A DNA stretch of 62,000 bases from contig NC_081409.1 of the NCBI RefSeq assembly GCF_030272615.1, positions 22,386,260 to 22,448,259 on the forward strand, read 5' to 3'. Positions 32,670 to 44,504 of this stretch are shown here, in pieces. A program made the translations under genes and the position numbers. Origin of the DNA: Cryptomeria japonica. Lineage: Eukaryota; Streptophyta; Pinopsida; Cupressales; Cupressaceae. Each line of letters starts with the position of its first letter. Position 1 is the first letter of the stretch. Under the pieces are notes generated by a model. That model did no database searches. It was not told where the DNA came from and saw only the letters and a program-made list of their open reading frames with translations.

Positions 32670-33480
32670 TGGGAAAATGGTGTCGGCCTTGCATTTACAT
32701 GAGGTTACTATTTATAGTAAGTTTTCATTTGAGCACGAAATGGTGCAAAATTCTCCTCGAAGCTTTTGGTTAGCTAGATAAGCATTCCAGTAAAGTTACA
32801 TTGCAAGATCACAACTAGTTTTGAAGATATTATATTTTCCATTTTTTAGGGGTCCAATGAAAGGTTTAAATTTGATTTTGAGGAATTTAGAGGCCTCTAA
32901 ACACCTTGAAAAGTGGGTTTAATTGGCATCATTGTTTATGAGGCAATAGAGAACTTTGCAAGCTTTCCGGTGCTTCAAACAATTCATCAATCGAACACAC
33001 GGTTCTCAAGTTATATTCTCCGAAAGTTTGTACTCCTGAAATAGGAAATATAAAATACACCAGACACATAAATGAGCTGTAAAAGGTAGGGACATGTCAT
33101 AGGGCATCTAGAAGGGAGATAAGGTCGGCTACACCTTATTGGGTGGTTTTAGCCCATGGTTTGGTAATACCGTTTGATGGTTTCTTGTATTATATCTCCT
33201 ATATATGAGGTGCATGAGATAGAGGTTGTGTGTAAGTGTCTTATGGCTATCGAGTTACCTCTAAATCTTTGATTAGTGGTACACCTGCGAAGAGCTTGCT
33301 CTGAAAGTATATTGTAATCTATTTTGATTGCTGAATAATATATTCGACAACTTTTGGAGTGTGGGGTTTTTCTCCGGAAAGGGTTTTCCCCATGTAAATC
33401 ATTATGTTATGGTTTGAATGTTATTATATCTATTTCTATTTTCTGTAACTGTGTTAAAGATCTATAAAAAAAAATTCATT
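32670..33480 (+). repeat. Copia-2 3' LTR (end approximate)
   Basis: It starts TGGGAAAATGGTGTCGG. A TATA-like TCCTATATATGAGG is near 33196-33209. TGGGGTTTTTCTCCGGAAAGGG near 33362 is typical of copia LTR U5. I place the end near the A run at 33470 but cannot prove it. Confidence 0.65.
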
Positions 33481-34450
33481 ACCCTCCTCTCAAGATTAGT
33501 GTAAGAAGTTGTTTCGCTACTTAACTTCCTTACAAACCCAAGCCTAATCATCATTAGCATTTTCCTCAATTTTAACTTCATCCCACCTACATAGGTCCAC
33601 ATATGACTCCCCCTCATAAATGAGCTTGCATGCAAGGGTCACTTTCTCCTCCACCTCATCTTTGACCTAAGGGTGCTCACACATGTGAAAATGCTCTTCC
33701 CCATAAGAGCCACCCTACACTTTCCCTTTCCACTCACGTGTCATCCTCCTCAAATCAAGGACTCTTACACTTTGCCAACAATGTTTCCACTTGTCATCTC
33801 AATCTTCTTCCCAAGATGTGCTCACACATGTGTGAGCACATCTCTCTCTCTTCCCCATGTACAGTTTTCCTTCCAAGACACTCCACCTTGTGACACATGT
33901 CACAAGGCTAAGAGCCCAAGCCACCTCACCTCGTCACATTCAATCTTAGCCCTCCATTATCTTTTGATCTCAATCATCTATTTCAAATTCTAACGTCTAT
34001 AAATTGGAGTCTCCTCCCTTCACAATTCACCCACTTAATTTGCAATCTTATGTTGTTAGTTTGTATCCATAATCTCCTCCATTTACATTCCCATTATCCC
34101 AATTTCATCACTAAATTCATCAATTTTACCATCATAATACCAAATTGACATCACAATCCCTCATACCAATCCACCCATCCATTGATCACCCTATCATCTC
34201 CTATTTTTGTTGTGATAATTGGACAGCATTCCACATAAAGAATTCAAAAGAGAAAATCAAATTGATATTGGACGCATCCATTTCTAGCTTCTATCCAAGG
34301 AGCTTGGAAGGTAATATGTTTAGTTGTTTTTGATGTTTTACATCATTTTTATGTATTTGATATGCTCAGCTAACCATTTACAATTCATCACTTTCATTTT
34401 AGCATGCCATGTCCCTAAATTTTATGAAAATTAAGTTTTTTTGTGATTTA
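33481..34450 (+). repeat. Probable gypsy-4 LTR or LTR part
   Basis: This is C/T-rich sequence with a TATA-like TCTATAAATTGGAG near 34008, similar to other gypsy LTRs here, followed by CTCCTCC runs. Neither terminus nor primer site is clear, so this is inferred from position and composition. Confidence 0.4.
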
Positions 34451-37165
34451 GTATGCACAAGTAGTGGAACAACGTCTTCACCATGAAACACCGTTTATGC
34501 TGGTAGAATGGTGCCTCTGACATTCAAATGGTGTCTCTGTCCTGATATTTTAATTTTTAATTTCTAATTTCCCCATTTCTTGCATAACTGTATTTTAGTG
34601 TCTCTGACTGTGGAATGCCATCTCCACCTCAGAAACGGTGTTTCCACCTGTTTAAAATGACATTTGTGTTTTAACTAATCAACTGTCTTTTCAAGGATTA
34701 TAAATATTCTATTTTTTGGTCAACACTAATTATTTTCTAGAGGACCTTATAATGAAGTCTCTGCTCTTATAGTTTTCTATCTCTGTGTAGCATTTAATTT
34801 TTTTTATTTTTAAGATTAACTATTTTCTATAGCACAATAAAATGACATCTCCGCTCCTAAAGCGAAATCTCCTCTATTTAACATTTTTTATGTGTAGGGT
34901 TTTAGCATTTTTGGTTTTTTGAACTAACTATTCTTGGCAAGTACTTGAATCGACATCTCTGCTTCTATGTTGACGTCTACATTTCAACGTTTGGACAAGA
35001 AGCACACCATCTCCGCTTGCTAAATGATGTCTTTGTTTTTATCTAGTTTATTCTAATTTTTTGCTAACAATCTTTCTTGTGTAACTTGTCCACAACCAAA
35101 CAAGACCCTTTGCTTAAACTACTAACATATTGTCTTGCAGGTTTGTTAGTCGAAGATTTTATTTTTATCACCAAGTGAATGCATAAGATTTTTCTTCTTT
35201 TTTATATTTTTTAGCTTTGGGATTTGTTTGTCATATCTTTTCAAGTGGTAGGTATATGCTCTCCCCTTGCAAAAGCTTGGGTGATAAAAAAAACCAAACC
35301 TATCCTTTTTGTGATATAGATTCAAACTTGAAATATCTTGGGTGTATCCTTTCCTATTTGGTAGGTAAGGATAAACCATGGTATTTCCTTAGAAGTCTTG
35401 CTTCCTGAACCATTATGCAAGTGAGAAGGAATGATCTAAGTGGTACTTTAATCCTATTTTCTATATAGAAAAGGGTGAGACTAAAGTCATAGCCCATTGG
35501 TATTATCTTTTTCCATTCTTGTCAATCCAAAAAGGGTTTCACACTCTAAGTACGGCTGGTTTGATGCACACAAGTACTAGTGGTCCCCAGATTCTAACTA
35601 GACACCATTTATTATAGCAGCCAAAAATACAAACTTGCTAATTTAGGGAATACAGATCGCATCCCAAAGTTAACCCTTCATGTATTATTCATTGTGAGAT
35701 ACAAAATCACTTAGTCAAAAGGTTTCCAAACCTTTGAGGTGAGAGATTTGGTGTGCATAAGCAAAGGGTCTTAGTGAGTAGTATGCACTTTCTAGCCTAG
35801 GTTGTACATGCTTATGAGTGTCTTCAAATATTGAAACTAGTTATGTTAAATTAAAGCTAATCTAGGCCCTCCCTTATCTCACACTTGTTTCAAGCGTTCA
35901 CTTGGCCAATGTGTATTCTTGTTTGACATCTCTTGCCAAGAAGACAAATTTCCCAAATTTCCAAATTTAACCAAAATTTGCCCAAGTCCTAGTCAAAAAT
36001 ATCTTTCAATGTCTTTGCTTCTATATTACCATATTCATTCCCAAAACTCCATCTCCGCCTATCCATCAGTGTCTCTACCTTGGTTTCACCGTCTCTGCCT
36101 AAGTCAAATTGCCAATTAGTCACTTTGAAATATCGATGCGTCATATTAGAAAAACCAAACACTCAAAGAAGTCTATTTACTGTCAAGTCAAGAATAAGAA
36201 GCCTAGTTGAAAGGAGATCCTAAAGAAGAGAAGCCTTTTATACAAAAAATGCAAGCTTTTACTAAAACATCGAGTCTTCCTACACCGTTTCTAGGACTTC
36301 CTTAATGACTTTTCTAGAGAATTTAAGAAAGAACCCTTCAAATTGCAAGCCTTTGAACGAAGAGTGGTCTTGTCCTAACAATTCAATAGGAGTAGTCACA
36401 TCCTGTTGTCTAGTATTCCTTAGCTAGAGATATCCTACTAGTATCTTTTGTCATCTTGGGTGACCTCTACCTTCTACCATCTTTCTGTTGTCAATCCATT
36501 CTTTTATAATCATCCTTTCTTGATCCTTGTGGACTATTCCATTTATAAATCCTTGATCCCTAAACAAAGTTCAAAACTTTGCAAAATTTTCATTTAGATC
36601 TTTTATCCTTTGAAAATCCCTAATTGGTATATTATATGAGAAACTATCTATCTCAAGTATTTTTCTTAATTAGTTGTAATCATTTGGATTGATCCAAACC
36701 CTCCTGCTCATCTAATCTTGCTTAGGAACTTAGCCTATCCTAAGTTAGAAAAGACTCGATCCTAATCCAATCCTAATCAAAAGATCTAGATTTAACCTAG
36801 CTTGGTTTTTACCTTGCTTTCAGACCATATTGTTGATCCCTACACCTGACCCAATCCTAATCTAAGGGCTAAGCCATTATCCAAATCCAACCTAACCTAA
36901 TCTAACCCAAGGACCAAGGTTTTATCCAGTCCTATCCAATCGTACTCTAAGGATAAAACCTTTCGACCATTAAACCAAAGTACTAAGTCAAAATCTCCAT
37001 CTTCACCTCATATTCCTTCATATCTCTTTGACATCTCCCTATCCATAACATTCCAATCATTTTCCATCATTTCCACTATGAGGTTACCCTTGTATGGACT
37101 ATACACACACATAAAAGCAAAATATGGTTGCCTAAAGAGATAAGCTACCTGATCCCAATACGTAT
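34451..37165 (+). other. Gypsy-4 leader
   Basis: No gene is seen. Reiterated (C)(G)GTGTCTCTG/CATCTCCGC phrases lie between 34490 and 35040 and again at 36040-36110. They look like a divergent form of the leader phrases of the other elements. 36700-36960 is rich in CCTAATCC- and CTAACC-like strings. Confidence 0.5.
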
Positions 37166-39027
37166 TTTGATAATGACAATCAAGCAGAGGAAGAATTTGT
37201 AGACCAACCAAAACATTCATCTCACTTGAAAGCTTTCCTAAGGGATCGACATATCCATGAGATGATAGAAAAAATGATAAAATCCAATCCCAGTGGTTTC
37301 TTAGCGTGTCTTATTAAGCATGGAGAGAGATTGCCACCCGACTTTGATAGGTCTGTCCTTGATACTCCTACAGAAAAATATTTTGTTGATCGGCCTATCC
37401 TTGACACCCTCCTTAATCCACAAATAGATACCTCCATGCCTGCTAGCACTTCCAATCTTACCATTTGACTATATAGAGCATCTACACCCTTGAACAATTC
37501 TTATAATTACATCATTACTAGTCTTCCACTTTCTAGCATAGGATTTAGTTTGCACCCTCTGACCACTTTGCAAGAAAATACATCTTCCTACCAATACATT
37601 GGTGGTTGTATTCCAATTGTGTCTACCTATATCCCAATATCCAATTCGAGTCAAGGGTTCCGTAATGTCCAAAATCAACCACCTAACTTTTTGAAAGAAA
37701 TTGAGGACATGAAGAATGTGACTAAATAACCAAAGGAAGGGACTGGAAAGAAGTCCTATACATTTGAAGAAATATATCCTTGTCCTTTTGATTCATTAAT
37801 CTCAGTGGCTCCCTTTCCACCTAGTTTTGAGATCCCTAAGTTTGATAAGTACAAGGGAAAAGGAAATCCTAGAGAACATGTGAGGGAATTTTACATAGCC
37901 TTCCAAGAGATCTCCTATAGTGACGTATACCTAAGAAGGATTTTCCCCAAAAAATCTAAGTGGACCCACCCTTGCTTGTTTTGTCGCCTTACCCCATGGC
38001 TCCATCAAACCATTCCCCAATTTTGTAGAAAAATTGTGGCTCATTATGAGTATAATATTGTGAATGATGTGTCCATGGTTAACCTATGTAATACCAAATA
38101 AATAAATGGAGAAACCTTTACCAACTTTCTACAAAGGTGGTGACATCTCATAAGGAACTTCCCTTGGGATATAGCCAAGTCATACCAAGTCAATTTCCAA
38201 CACAAGCTTGTACCTAAAATGTCCTACGATTTCAATTTCCAATGCCTTGAGACATTTAAAGAATTCACTTAAAAGGGTCTACCTGTAGAAAGAGTTGCCC
38301 TCGAACAAGGTGTCCATAAGTCATACCAGAAATATCCCCAAGCATCCTCATCTAGTGATAAGCCTAAGTATTGGTCCAAAAATAAAAATGTTGTTAAAGA
38401 TGGAGTGGTTGATACCAAGTATGTCCGAATTGTAATCGTACGAACCAAATGAACCATTACCAATAACCCATCTCATAACTAACCCAATTCTCAAAATCCA
38501 TCCAAACCTTGTAATACCATATCCATTCCAAGTCAATCATTCTGCTTTAGAAATCAACCTCAATGAGAGTATACCCCCCTTTCTGAACCAATAGAGGTTG
38601 TTTTTCATAAGCTTGTCCAATCTTGCTATTGTCTTCCCCATGACCCATCCGTATGAACCAAATTAGCCCAAACCTCAATGGTATAACAAAAATGAATATT
38701 GTGATTACCATCATGTCCAAGGTCATGATACAAGGAAATGCATGAAGCTTAAGGATTACATTTAGGACCTTATTGAAAATGGTGGCATTGAAGTTGCAGT
38801 TGCAAAGCCTAAAAAAATGCAAGGATAAGCTTAAAATGTATCAGGACCCCTCTCCTAAGCATGACAAGCATAAAGGCTCATCATCTCATTCTATCCCTTA
38901 TGACTACATCATCACGATCACAAGATTTGAATCCCTTGTAGGACACATTGAACACATCAAGAAGTATGTCTATACCATAACCATCAAGGAGATGATCCTA
39001 CACCTACACCTCACAGGGGAAGGGTAA
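37166..39027 (+). pseudogene. gag: Gypsy-4 gag remnant
   Basis: A frame from about 37166 reads DNDNQAEEEFVDQPKHSSHL, then HIHEMIEKMIKSNPSGF; the start codon is not identified. The capsid segment is at 37805-38150 (FEIPKFDKYKGKGNPREHV, YNIVNDVSMVNLCNTK). A zinc knuckle of form C-x2-H-x4-H-x4-C is at 38700-38741 (CDYHHVQGHDTRKC). Stops at 37466, 37727, 38099 and later, plus a frameshift near 38820, break it. The following KHDKHKGSS..YDY segment matches the gag tail of gypsy-1. It is clearly related to, but more diverged than, gypsy-1 gag. Confidence 0.75.
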
Positions 39028-39479
39028 CCATTCAGAGAGCCCCTCCTCCTCTGCCATCCAATAAAACAACCCAAGAAAAAATAGTTATTTAAGGTGCCTC
39101 ACCTTCAAATCCACCCTCTCCAAATGATTGCAATGTAGCAGATGAAGAGGGAGAGTAACTATTCAAGAACCTCCTCCTCCTCCATCTCCATCTTCCACAT
39201 CATTTTTTGCTCACTATAATATTATTGATCGCCTCGATAACATGTATCCATAAATATCCATCCTTTAGCTCCTCAAGACATCACTTGTCCATAAATAAAT
39301 CCTTGAAAAGGCCTTTCTAGAATCACACATAACTGATAATATCAATGCTTCACAATTCCAAGGCTTGATAGGTAACCTCACCGTGTAACATCACCTTGTA
39401 TTTACCTCCAAATATATTCCATCCATTGATCCCTTTCATAACAAACCCCTTCACATTGAAGCTATTGTACATAAGCACA

Positions 39480-39861
39480 AAATTTAGTGAGTCCTTATAG
39501 ATGGTGGATGTGAGTTATATGTATGTGCATACAAGTTGATTAAATAGCTAGGATTATCCAACTATCTAGTTGATCTTTCTAGAAAAATCACAATCAAGGC
39601 ATATGACAATGATGAGCAAGTCTCCAAAAATACAATCACACTTTCACTTCAAGTAGGGCCAACAACAATTGAGATCACATGTCAAGTTTTGGACCTTAAT
39701 CTCCCATACAACATTCTCCTAGGTCATCCATGGATTCATTGCATTCAAGTTGTCTCTTACACTTACCATCAATGCCTAAAGTTACCATACAATGGTAGAG
39801 AAACAACCATCCTCATCGATCCACAACCTTTCCAATATTGCAAACTTCTTGAAGGTAAACA
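39480..39861 (+). pseudogene. Gypsy-4 protease remnant
   Basis: VLIDGGCELYVCAYKLIK starts at 39491 with Asp-Gly-Gly as in the other copies. KITIKAYDNDEQ and LDLNLPYNILLGHPWIHC follow, with the Trp intact. A TAG lies within the first third. The segment ends in YCKLLEG where SIRE-1 inserted. Protease would process the polyprotein. Confidence 0.75.
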
Positions 39862-40146
39862 TGTTAGAATAACTGATGAACAACTGAGAGGAGGGGGGGT
39901 GAATTAGTTGTTAAAAAATTATGAGAACTAAAGAACTTAAAACCTTATACCAAAATAACTGATTAAGCATTAAAGCATAATTGAAAACCAAAGAATCAAT
40001 ACCATGCAACCATAACACATAACACCATGATTTGTATGTGGAAAAATCCATAAAGGGAAAATCCACGGTGGGAAACCCTACCCACAGTCAGATGATACTT
40101 TTGCAGAAAGTATATGATTACAATAGGGACTTGCACATGTAGGAAG
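39862..40146 (-). repeat. SIRE-1 LTR, left part
   Basis: It shares ACAACTGAGAGG..GGGTGAATTAGTTG and CCCACAGTCAGATGATACT with the SIRE-2 LTR. It continues at 43411 after the nested element. Confidence 0.75.
40142..40146 (+). other. Target-site duplication, left copy (GGAAG)
   Basis: It matches 43406-43410. Removing the insert joins TGCACATGTAGGAAG to GCACACTACC, as in the SIRE-2 LTR. Confidence 0.9.
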
Positions 40147-40704
40147 TGTAGAAGTTGAGAAAGCCAACTTCACAGACCCCGAAGATCACCTGCATGCAAA
40201 TAACCTGTCACAAAAAGAAGAGATGGAGACAAACAAGCAAGGGTGCTCTAAAAGCTGAAAAATGTATTCATCCAAGAGATAGATAAATTACAATGATGAA
40301 TCCTTATAAAAGGATATTGTGCAACCCTAAAAGAAACCCTAGTAGGTAGACATTTAATAATTAATATAATTATTAAATGTCACAAATGCAAACTAAAGTG
40401 AAATCTTAAGAGAGGAATAAAGGTAATTTAATCAACATGATTAAATTAAAACCTTTACTCTAACACCCCCCCTTAAGATGAGCAAAAGTGCAGTTACAAA
40501 CATGTGCAAGAAAGCAAAGGTAACTACAATGCAAGAAAGTAAACTTGGGTCCCGGCAACAAGGCCTGATCAGGTACCCAATTACAACCAAATCTCTGTAA
40601 AGTGGAGAAATAGAGAAAACCTCATGGGAAAAACTCTACTCCAAAAAGAGATGAAAGAAATAAATGCACTAATAACAGAAGGATAGGAGGTGGATAACAT
40701 GATA
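40147..40704 (-). repeat. 3' LTR of the young element
   Basis: It is nearly identical to 42840-43396. On the minus strand it begins TATCATGTTATCC directly after a G run; the first eight bases of the other copy (TGTTAGAG) are missing. Confidence 0.9.
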
Positions 40705-41760
40705 CCCCCCATAGACAACTTCTATCATATAAGTACAGATACAATGGTCTCCATAGGAGAAAAAGAAAGAGACTAGAAGCCCCCCCCACAATGAAGAAAC
40801 TCCTGTCACACATATGGATGCCTGAGGTAGAATCCAGAAAGAGATCCTGAAGCGGCATATAATATTCCTCCCCTTGGCAAGAAATGGATCCAAAGAACGA
40901 AGATGAAGAAACCCTGTGAAGAGAGAAGAATCAATCTGTCTCAAGATGTGTGCCATAATAGGATGCTGAAGAATCCCTCTGTCTGAACTGAAACAAAAGA
41001 TGTCAAATCCAAACTGAACTGAAGACTCAAAAATTGCAACCTCTGAATGCACAGATGATGGTGGGCTAACAGCTGGAATATGGCTGTCAACAAAGAGGAG
41101 CTGAAAATCCTCAAAGTAATCCTCCAAGTCTGCAATATAGGACTCTACAAACAAAGACGAAATGCCTGCAAGATAAGAATCCCAAGTAGCCATGTCTGAA
41201 AAATGTATGATGTCCTGCTTAGCTGAATCAATAGGAGCCAAAGAAGAGGCAATATCAAACTGATCAGGAACAAAAGGAGATGATGTTGATACATGTATAA
41301 TCTCAGTCTGAAGAGTAGGAACTGTGAGACAATCCTTTGATTCATCGGAATATGTAAGGGTGTCTAAATATTGAAGTTCCTTTAAAGTAGCATGATCAAA
41401 AGGTGTGTTATCTCTCCAACCAATGGGTACAAGACAATCTGAAGCAGGATCCTTTGGGAATGGAGAAAGACTGGGGTCTCCATAGATCTCCCAAAGACGT
41501 GTCCAAAGTGAGTGAGGACAATCAATGCCCAATATAGCCCACACAGTGTCAGAATCAACACTAGACAAAATAACTCCTACTATGTGATTTCTAATGATAT
41601 CCCAAGCTAGTTTTCCCTCTAAAGTTGCTGGTTTAGGTATGAGATCATACAAATAAGGCAAAATATTAAGCCACCTATAGTGTGTAAGTATGCCCTTTGC
41701 CCATGACTCATAATTACCCCATTCTAGAAATACAACTAAAGGGTGAGTAGAAAAACCCAT
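40669..41760 (-). CDS. Gag-like protein of the young element (363 aa, intact)
   Basis: One uninterrupted minus-strand ORF starts at ATG 41760. The N-terminal part (EWGNYESWAKGILTHYRWLN, KLAWDIIRNHIVGVIL, SLWTRLWEIYGDPS) follows the pattern of copia gag (UBN2-like): an aromatic NYxxW motif and a W..L...Y helix. No zinc knuckle or enzyme motif is seen. The C-terminal 150 residues are acidic and Ser-rich (YIADLEDYFEDFQLLFVDSH) then hydrophobic. The stop at 40669 falls just inside the 3' LTR. The gag assignment rests on a weak pattern and on position. An intact ORF beside near-identical LTRs fits recent activity. Confidence 0.6.
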   Translation of the reverse strand: MGFSTHPLVVFLEWGNYESWAKGILTHYRWLNILPYLYDLIPKPATLEGKLAWDIIRNHIVGVILSSVDSDTVWAILGIDCPHSLWTRLWEIYGDPSLSPFPKDPASDCLVPIGWRDNTPFDHATLKELQYLDTLTYSDESKDCLTVPTLQTEIIHVSTSSPFVPDQFDIASSLAPIDSAKQDIIHFSDMATWDSYLAGISSLFVESYIADLEDYFEDFQLLFVDSHIPAVSPPSSVHSEVAIFESSVQFGFDIFCFSSDRGILQHPIMAHILRQIDSSLFTGFLHLRSLDPFLAKGRNIICRFRISFWILPQASICVTGVSSLWGGLLVSFFFSYGDHCICTYMIEVVYGGYHVIHLLSFCY

Positions 41761-42827
41761 GATAACTCTTCAAATTAACAAATCTGAGACTAAATGACTT
41801 TAATACTGATAAAGCAGATCAAATAAAGCCATCCCACGCAAACAAATCATTTCTAAGTCTGAAACGTCCAAGTAATTGACAGATGTGTGAAAACAAAAAG
41901 TACTGAATAAAATGTACCTAGTGTAGATTTTGGAAAAATAAATGACAGATCTAGAAAGAGCACAGAAACCCCTTTCCAACGCCTATTCGTTTGCGAAAAA
42001 TGGAGTCCGTATGCAAAAGATATGGCTCCTGGAGTGCAAAAAACTTGTTCTGACTTTGACTGGCAAAAAACACTGCAAAACGGCAAAATCAGAGAAAAAG
42101 ACCTGCATCAATTAGATCGGGCTCAAAACCAGATTTCCAACGCCTATTTCCATTCGAAAATCCGAGCTAAAATGCCCGAGTTATGCCCGATTTTGTAAAA
42201 ACAGCTCCAAAAAACCCAGATAGGCCCTTACAGCCCTCAAGGGCTAAAAAAAAATATGCCCCTGGTCCACTGGGCAACCAGGGGCTAGCACTGGTGGAGT
42301 GGTGGGGCTGTGGCAGTGCAGGAGAGGTGGCGGCGCGCGGGCGGCGTGCGGGCGGCGGAAGGGCGGCGCGTGGGCGTCGGGCGTCGCTGGGCGGCGCGAG
42401 GACGGTTATCGTCGGCGGCGGTGGCCGGGCGGTGGCCGCTGGGCTGCGCACTGGCGGTGCTGGCTGTAACACTGGCTGCACCTGAAAATATTAAAAAAAC
42501 TGCATTTTTTTATATTTTTCATGGAATTTTCCGCCTCGTACTGCGTGCCCTAGGGCCGTACGGTGTTGGGGCATAAAAAAATTTGCCTTCTAGGGCAACT
42601 GTGTCCAAAATGGATGAATTTTATATGAAAATAGGGGTTTTTGGGCGCTACGAGCTCAACGGTGAGGTCCGTTTGGGATCAAAGTGCACCGAAAAAAAAT
42701 ACCCCCTATTCCAAAATAAAAAACAGAAGACAAACACAGATCTGATTGCAACCAAAACTTGGAAGTCAGATCTAACCCTCGTAGCTCCAAATTCTTTAGA
42801 AGACGAACAGGAAGCAGCAGGTCTGGA
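41761..42827 (-). other. Leader of the young element, with GC-rich block
   Basis: It holds a very GC-rich stretch at about 42280-42475 (GGCGGCGCGCGGGCGG- and GGCGGCGG-like), unlike anything else in the window. Overlapping ORFs there exist on both strands but have only low-complexity Arg/Ala/Pro content, so I do not call them genes. Confidence 0.6.
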
Positions 42828-42839
42828 GCTCTGATACCA
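42828..42839 (-). promoter_or_regulatory. Primer-binding site of the young element
   Basis: On the minus strand TGGTATCAGAGC directly adjoins the LTR end (CTTCTACA), complementary to initiator-Met tRNA. Confidence 0.95.
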
Positions 42840-43405
42840 TGTAGAAGTTGAGAAAGCCAACTTCACAGACCCCGAAGATCACCTACATGCAAATAACCTG
42901 TCACAGAAAGAAGAGATGGAGACAAACAAGCAAGGGTGCTCTAAAAGCTGAAAAATGTATTCATCCAAGAGATAGATAAATTACAATGATGAATCCTTAT
43001 AAAAGGATATTGTGCAACCCTAAAAGAAACCCTAGTAGGTAGACATTTAATAATTAATATAATTATTAAATGTCACAAATGCAAACTAAAGTGAAATCTT
43101 AAGAGAGGAATAAAGGTAATTTAATCAACATGATTAAATTAAAACCTTTACTCTAACACCCCCCCTTAAGATGAGCAAAAGTGCAGTTACAAACATGTGC
43201 AAGAAAGAAAAGGTAACTACAATGCAAGAAAGTAAACTTGGGTCCCGGCAACAAGGCCTGATCAGGTACCCAATTACAACCAAATCTCTGTAAAGTGGAG
43301 AAATAGAGAAAACCTCATGGGAAAAACTCTACTCCAAAAAGAGATGAAAGAAATAAATGCACTAATAACAGAAGGATAGGAGGTGGATAACATGATACTC
43401 TAACA
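42840..43405 (-). repeat. 5' LTR of the young element (566 bp)
   Basis: On the minus strand it runs from TGTTAGAGTATCATG to CTTCTACA. It contains a TATA-like CTTTTATAAGGATTC near 42995-43010 and a perfect TTAATAATTAATATAATTATTAA block. Confidence 0.92.
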
Positions 43406-43410
43406 GGAAG
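43406..43410 (+). other. Target-site duplication, right copy (GGAAG)
   Basis: It is identical to 40142-40146. Confidence 0.9.
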
Positions 43411-44291
43411 GCACACTACCTAGAGTGCACTGCTCATCACAATGGAGTCTCACTGACTACAGAGATGTCAACCATCTCAAAATATTTGGACAATAATCCA
43501 GAGAGAAGAACTATTGATGATAGCATCAAATATGCCAGATTACAGTTCCAGTTAAGCTCAATACCAGAGGTCTAAAACCTCTTACATAAACCCAACTTGA
43601 TCACCTATGATTGACCAAATCCTTCGCACAAATGATTATTGCATTATTCACTCCTTTTCATGATCTACAATGAGATCTTACATATATTTATACCAGCCCA
43701 GGACCTAACCAATTAGGTCAGCCACCCAAATGATAATTCAATAGATCCATTATATAATCCTAAAATAAAATCATACCACATGTCGGCTTGAGGCCAAACA
43801 AACATCATCCAATCAATAAAACATCCTGGAAGCACATCAAAGGATCCACCAACACGTTAAACATGAAAACCGATGCATAACCTAGATAGCACCAGACCTA
43901 AATTAGATCTACACACACCAAAAAAATGACACCAATTAGTCAAGGCACGAACACAATCACCATCAAAATCCTGTATCCCTTCTAGAATTTGTGCCAACAC
44001 CACTTATGCATTACATCAAAGATCTTCAATAAAGCTCTACTGGTGAAACCCTTACTGAACCAATAAAGCAGGCTTACTAGAACATGAGATAGAATCCGAT
44101 CATCAAGTCAATATCAATTAACTAAAAAATACTTCAAAAGTATATGAACCATCCATACAAACTTATTCCATCATCCAGATCATACCGGTGACAATCAACT
44201 AATAATCTTCCCAATCCAATCCTTCTACCGGAACTCGGTAAATAACCATAACAACTAGTGTTGACATCAATGACAAAACATAAATGCAACA
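43411..44291 (-). repeat. SIRE-1 LTR, right part
   Basis: It continues from 40146. On the minus strand the LTR would start TGTTGCATTTATGTTTTGTC near 44291, matching the equivalent start in SIRE-2. ACCGGT palindrome words occur (near 44184). Confidence 0.65.
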
Positions 44292-44504
44292 CATAATCAA
44301 TTCCATCATATGGCCAAAATCTCCCCCTTTGGCATTGATGGCAACACTAGATGTGAAAAACATCCAAGTGCCAAGAAAATGCCAAACAAGTCTCCCCCTA
44401 TGGAAGACCGCCAACAATCTCCCATAAAATGATATAGCAATGAAGCTTTGAACCAAATCTGAAACAAAAGACCAAATACCACCAAACTCCCCCTAAGGAG
44501 TGCA
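44292..44504 (-). promoter_or_regulatory. SIRE-1 pre-LTR segment with three polypurine strings
   Basis: On the minus strand AAAGGGGGAGATTTTGG, ATAGGGGGAGACTTG and TTAGGGGGAGTTTGG recur at about 65-95 base spacing. They lie between the lost coding region and the 3' LTR. No gene is seen. Confidence 0.65.

Larger units (their letters stand above)
32151..33480 (+). mobile_element. Copia-2: 3' end of a copia element, truncated by gypsy-2
   Basis: RNase H C-terminus, polypurine tract and 3' LTR are present; everything 5' of RNase H is missing at the junction with the gypsy-2 LTR. The right boundary is not marked by a clear CA or target duplication. Confidence 0.75.
33481..39861 (+). mobile_element. 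Gypsy-4: older Ty3-gypsy element, broken after protease
   Basis: Probable LTR and leader sequence precede a gag-protease region homologous to gypsy-1 and gypsy-3. The element stops at 39861 where SIRE-1 begins; RT and integrase would lie beyond the nested block, outside the window. It has frameshifts as well as stops, so it is the most decayed gypsy here. Confidence 0.65.
40147..43405 (-). mobile_element. Young non-autonomous LTR element with a gag-like ORF (TR-GAG-like)
   Basis: This 3259-bp element has LTRs of about 560 bp that differ at about three positions, an initiator-Met primer site, a single intact ORF and no protease, integrase, RT or RNase H. A 5-bp target duplication flanks it. 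This organisation matches terminal-repeat retrotransposons with only a GAG domain (TR-GAG), which need enzymes from other elements. It is the youngest insertion in the window. Confidence 0.9.
39862..44504 (-). mobile_element. SIRE-1: Sirevirus-like copia end (LTR plus 3' non-coding), inverted
   Basis: On the minus strand an LTR (1166 bp after removing the nested element) lies left of a 3' non-coding segment with three GGGGGAG purine strings. Multiple polypurine tracts before the 3' LTR are a reported Sirevirus trait. Its terminus TGTTAGAATAACTG (plus strand 39862) interrupts gypsy-4 protease. Coding sequence is not in view because SIRE-2 begins at 44505. Confidence 0.65.

Noticed and set aside
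42167-42576. ORFs on both strands of the GC-rich leader block
   Set aside because: Low-complexity Arg/Ala/Pro content caused by GC richness; no homology between frames and no conserved motif.
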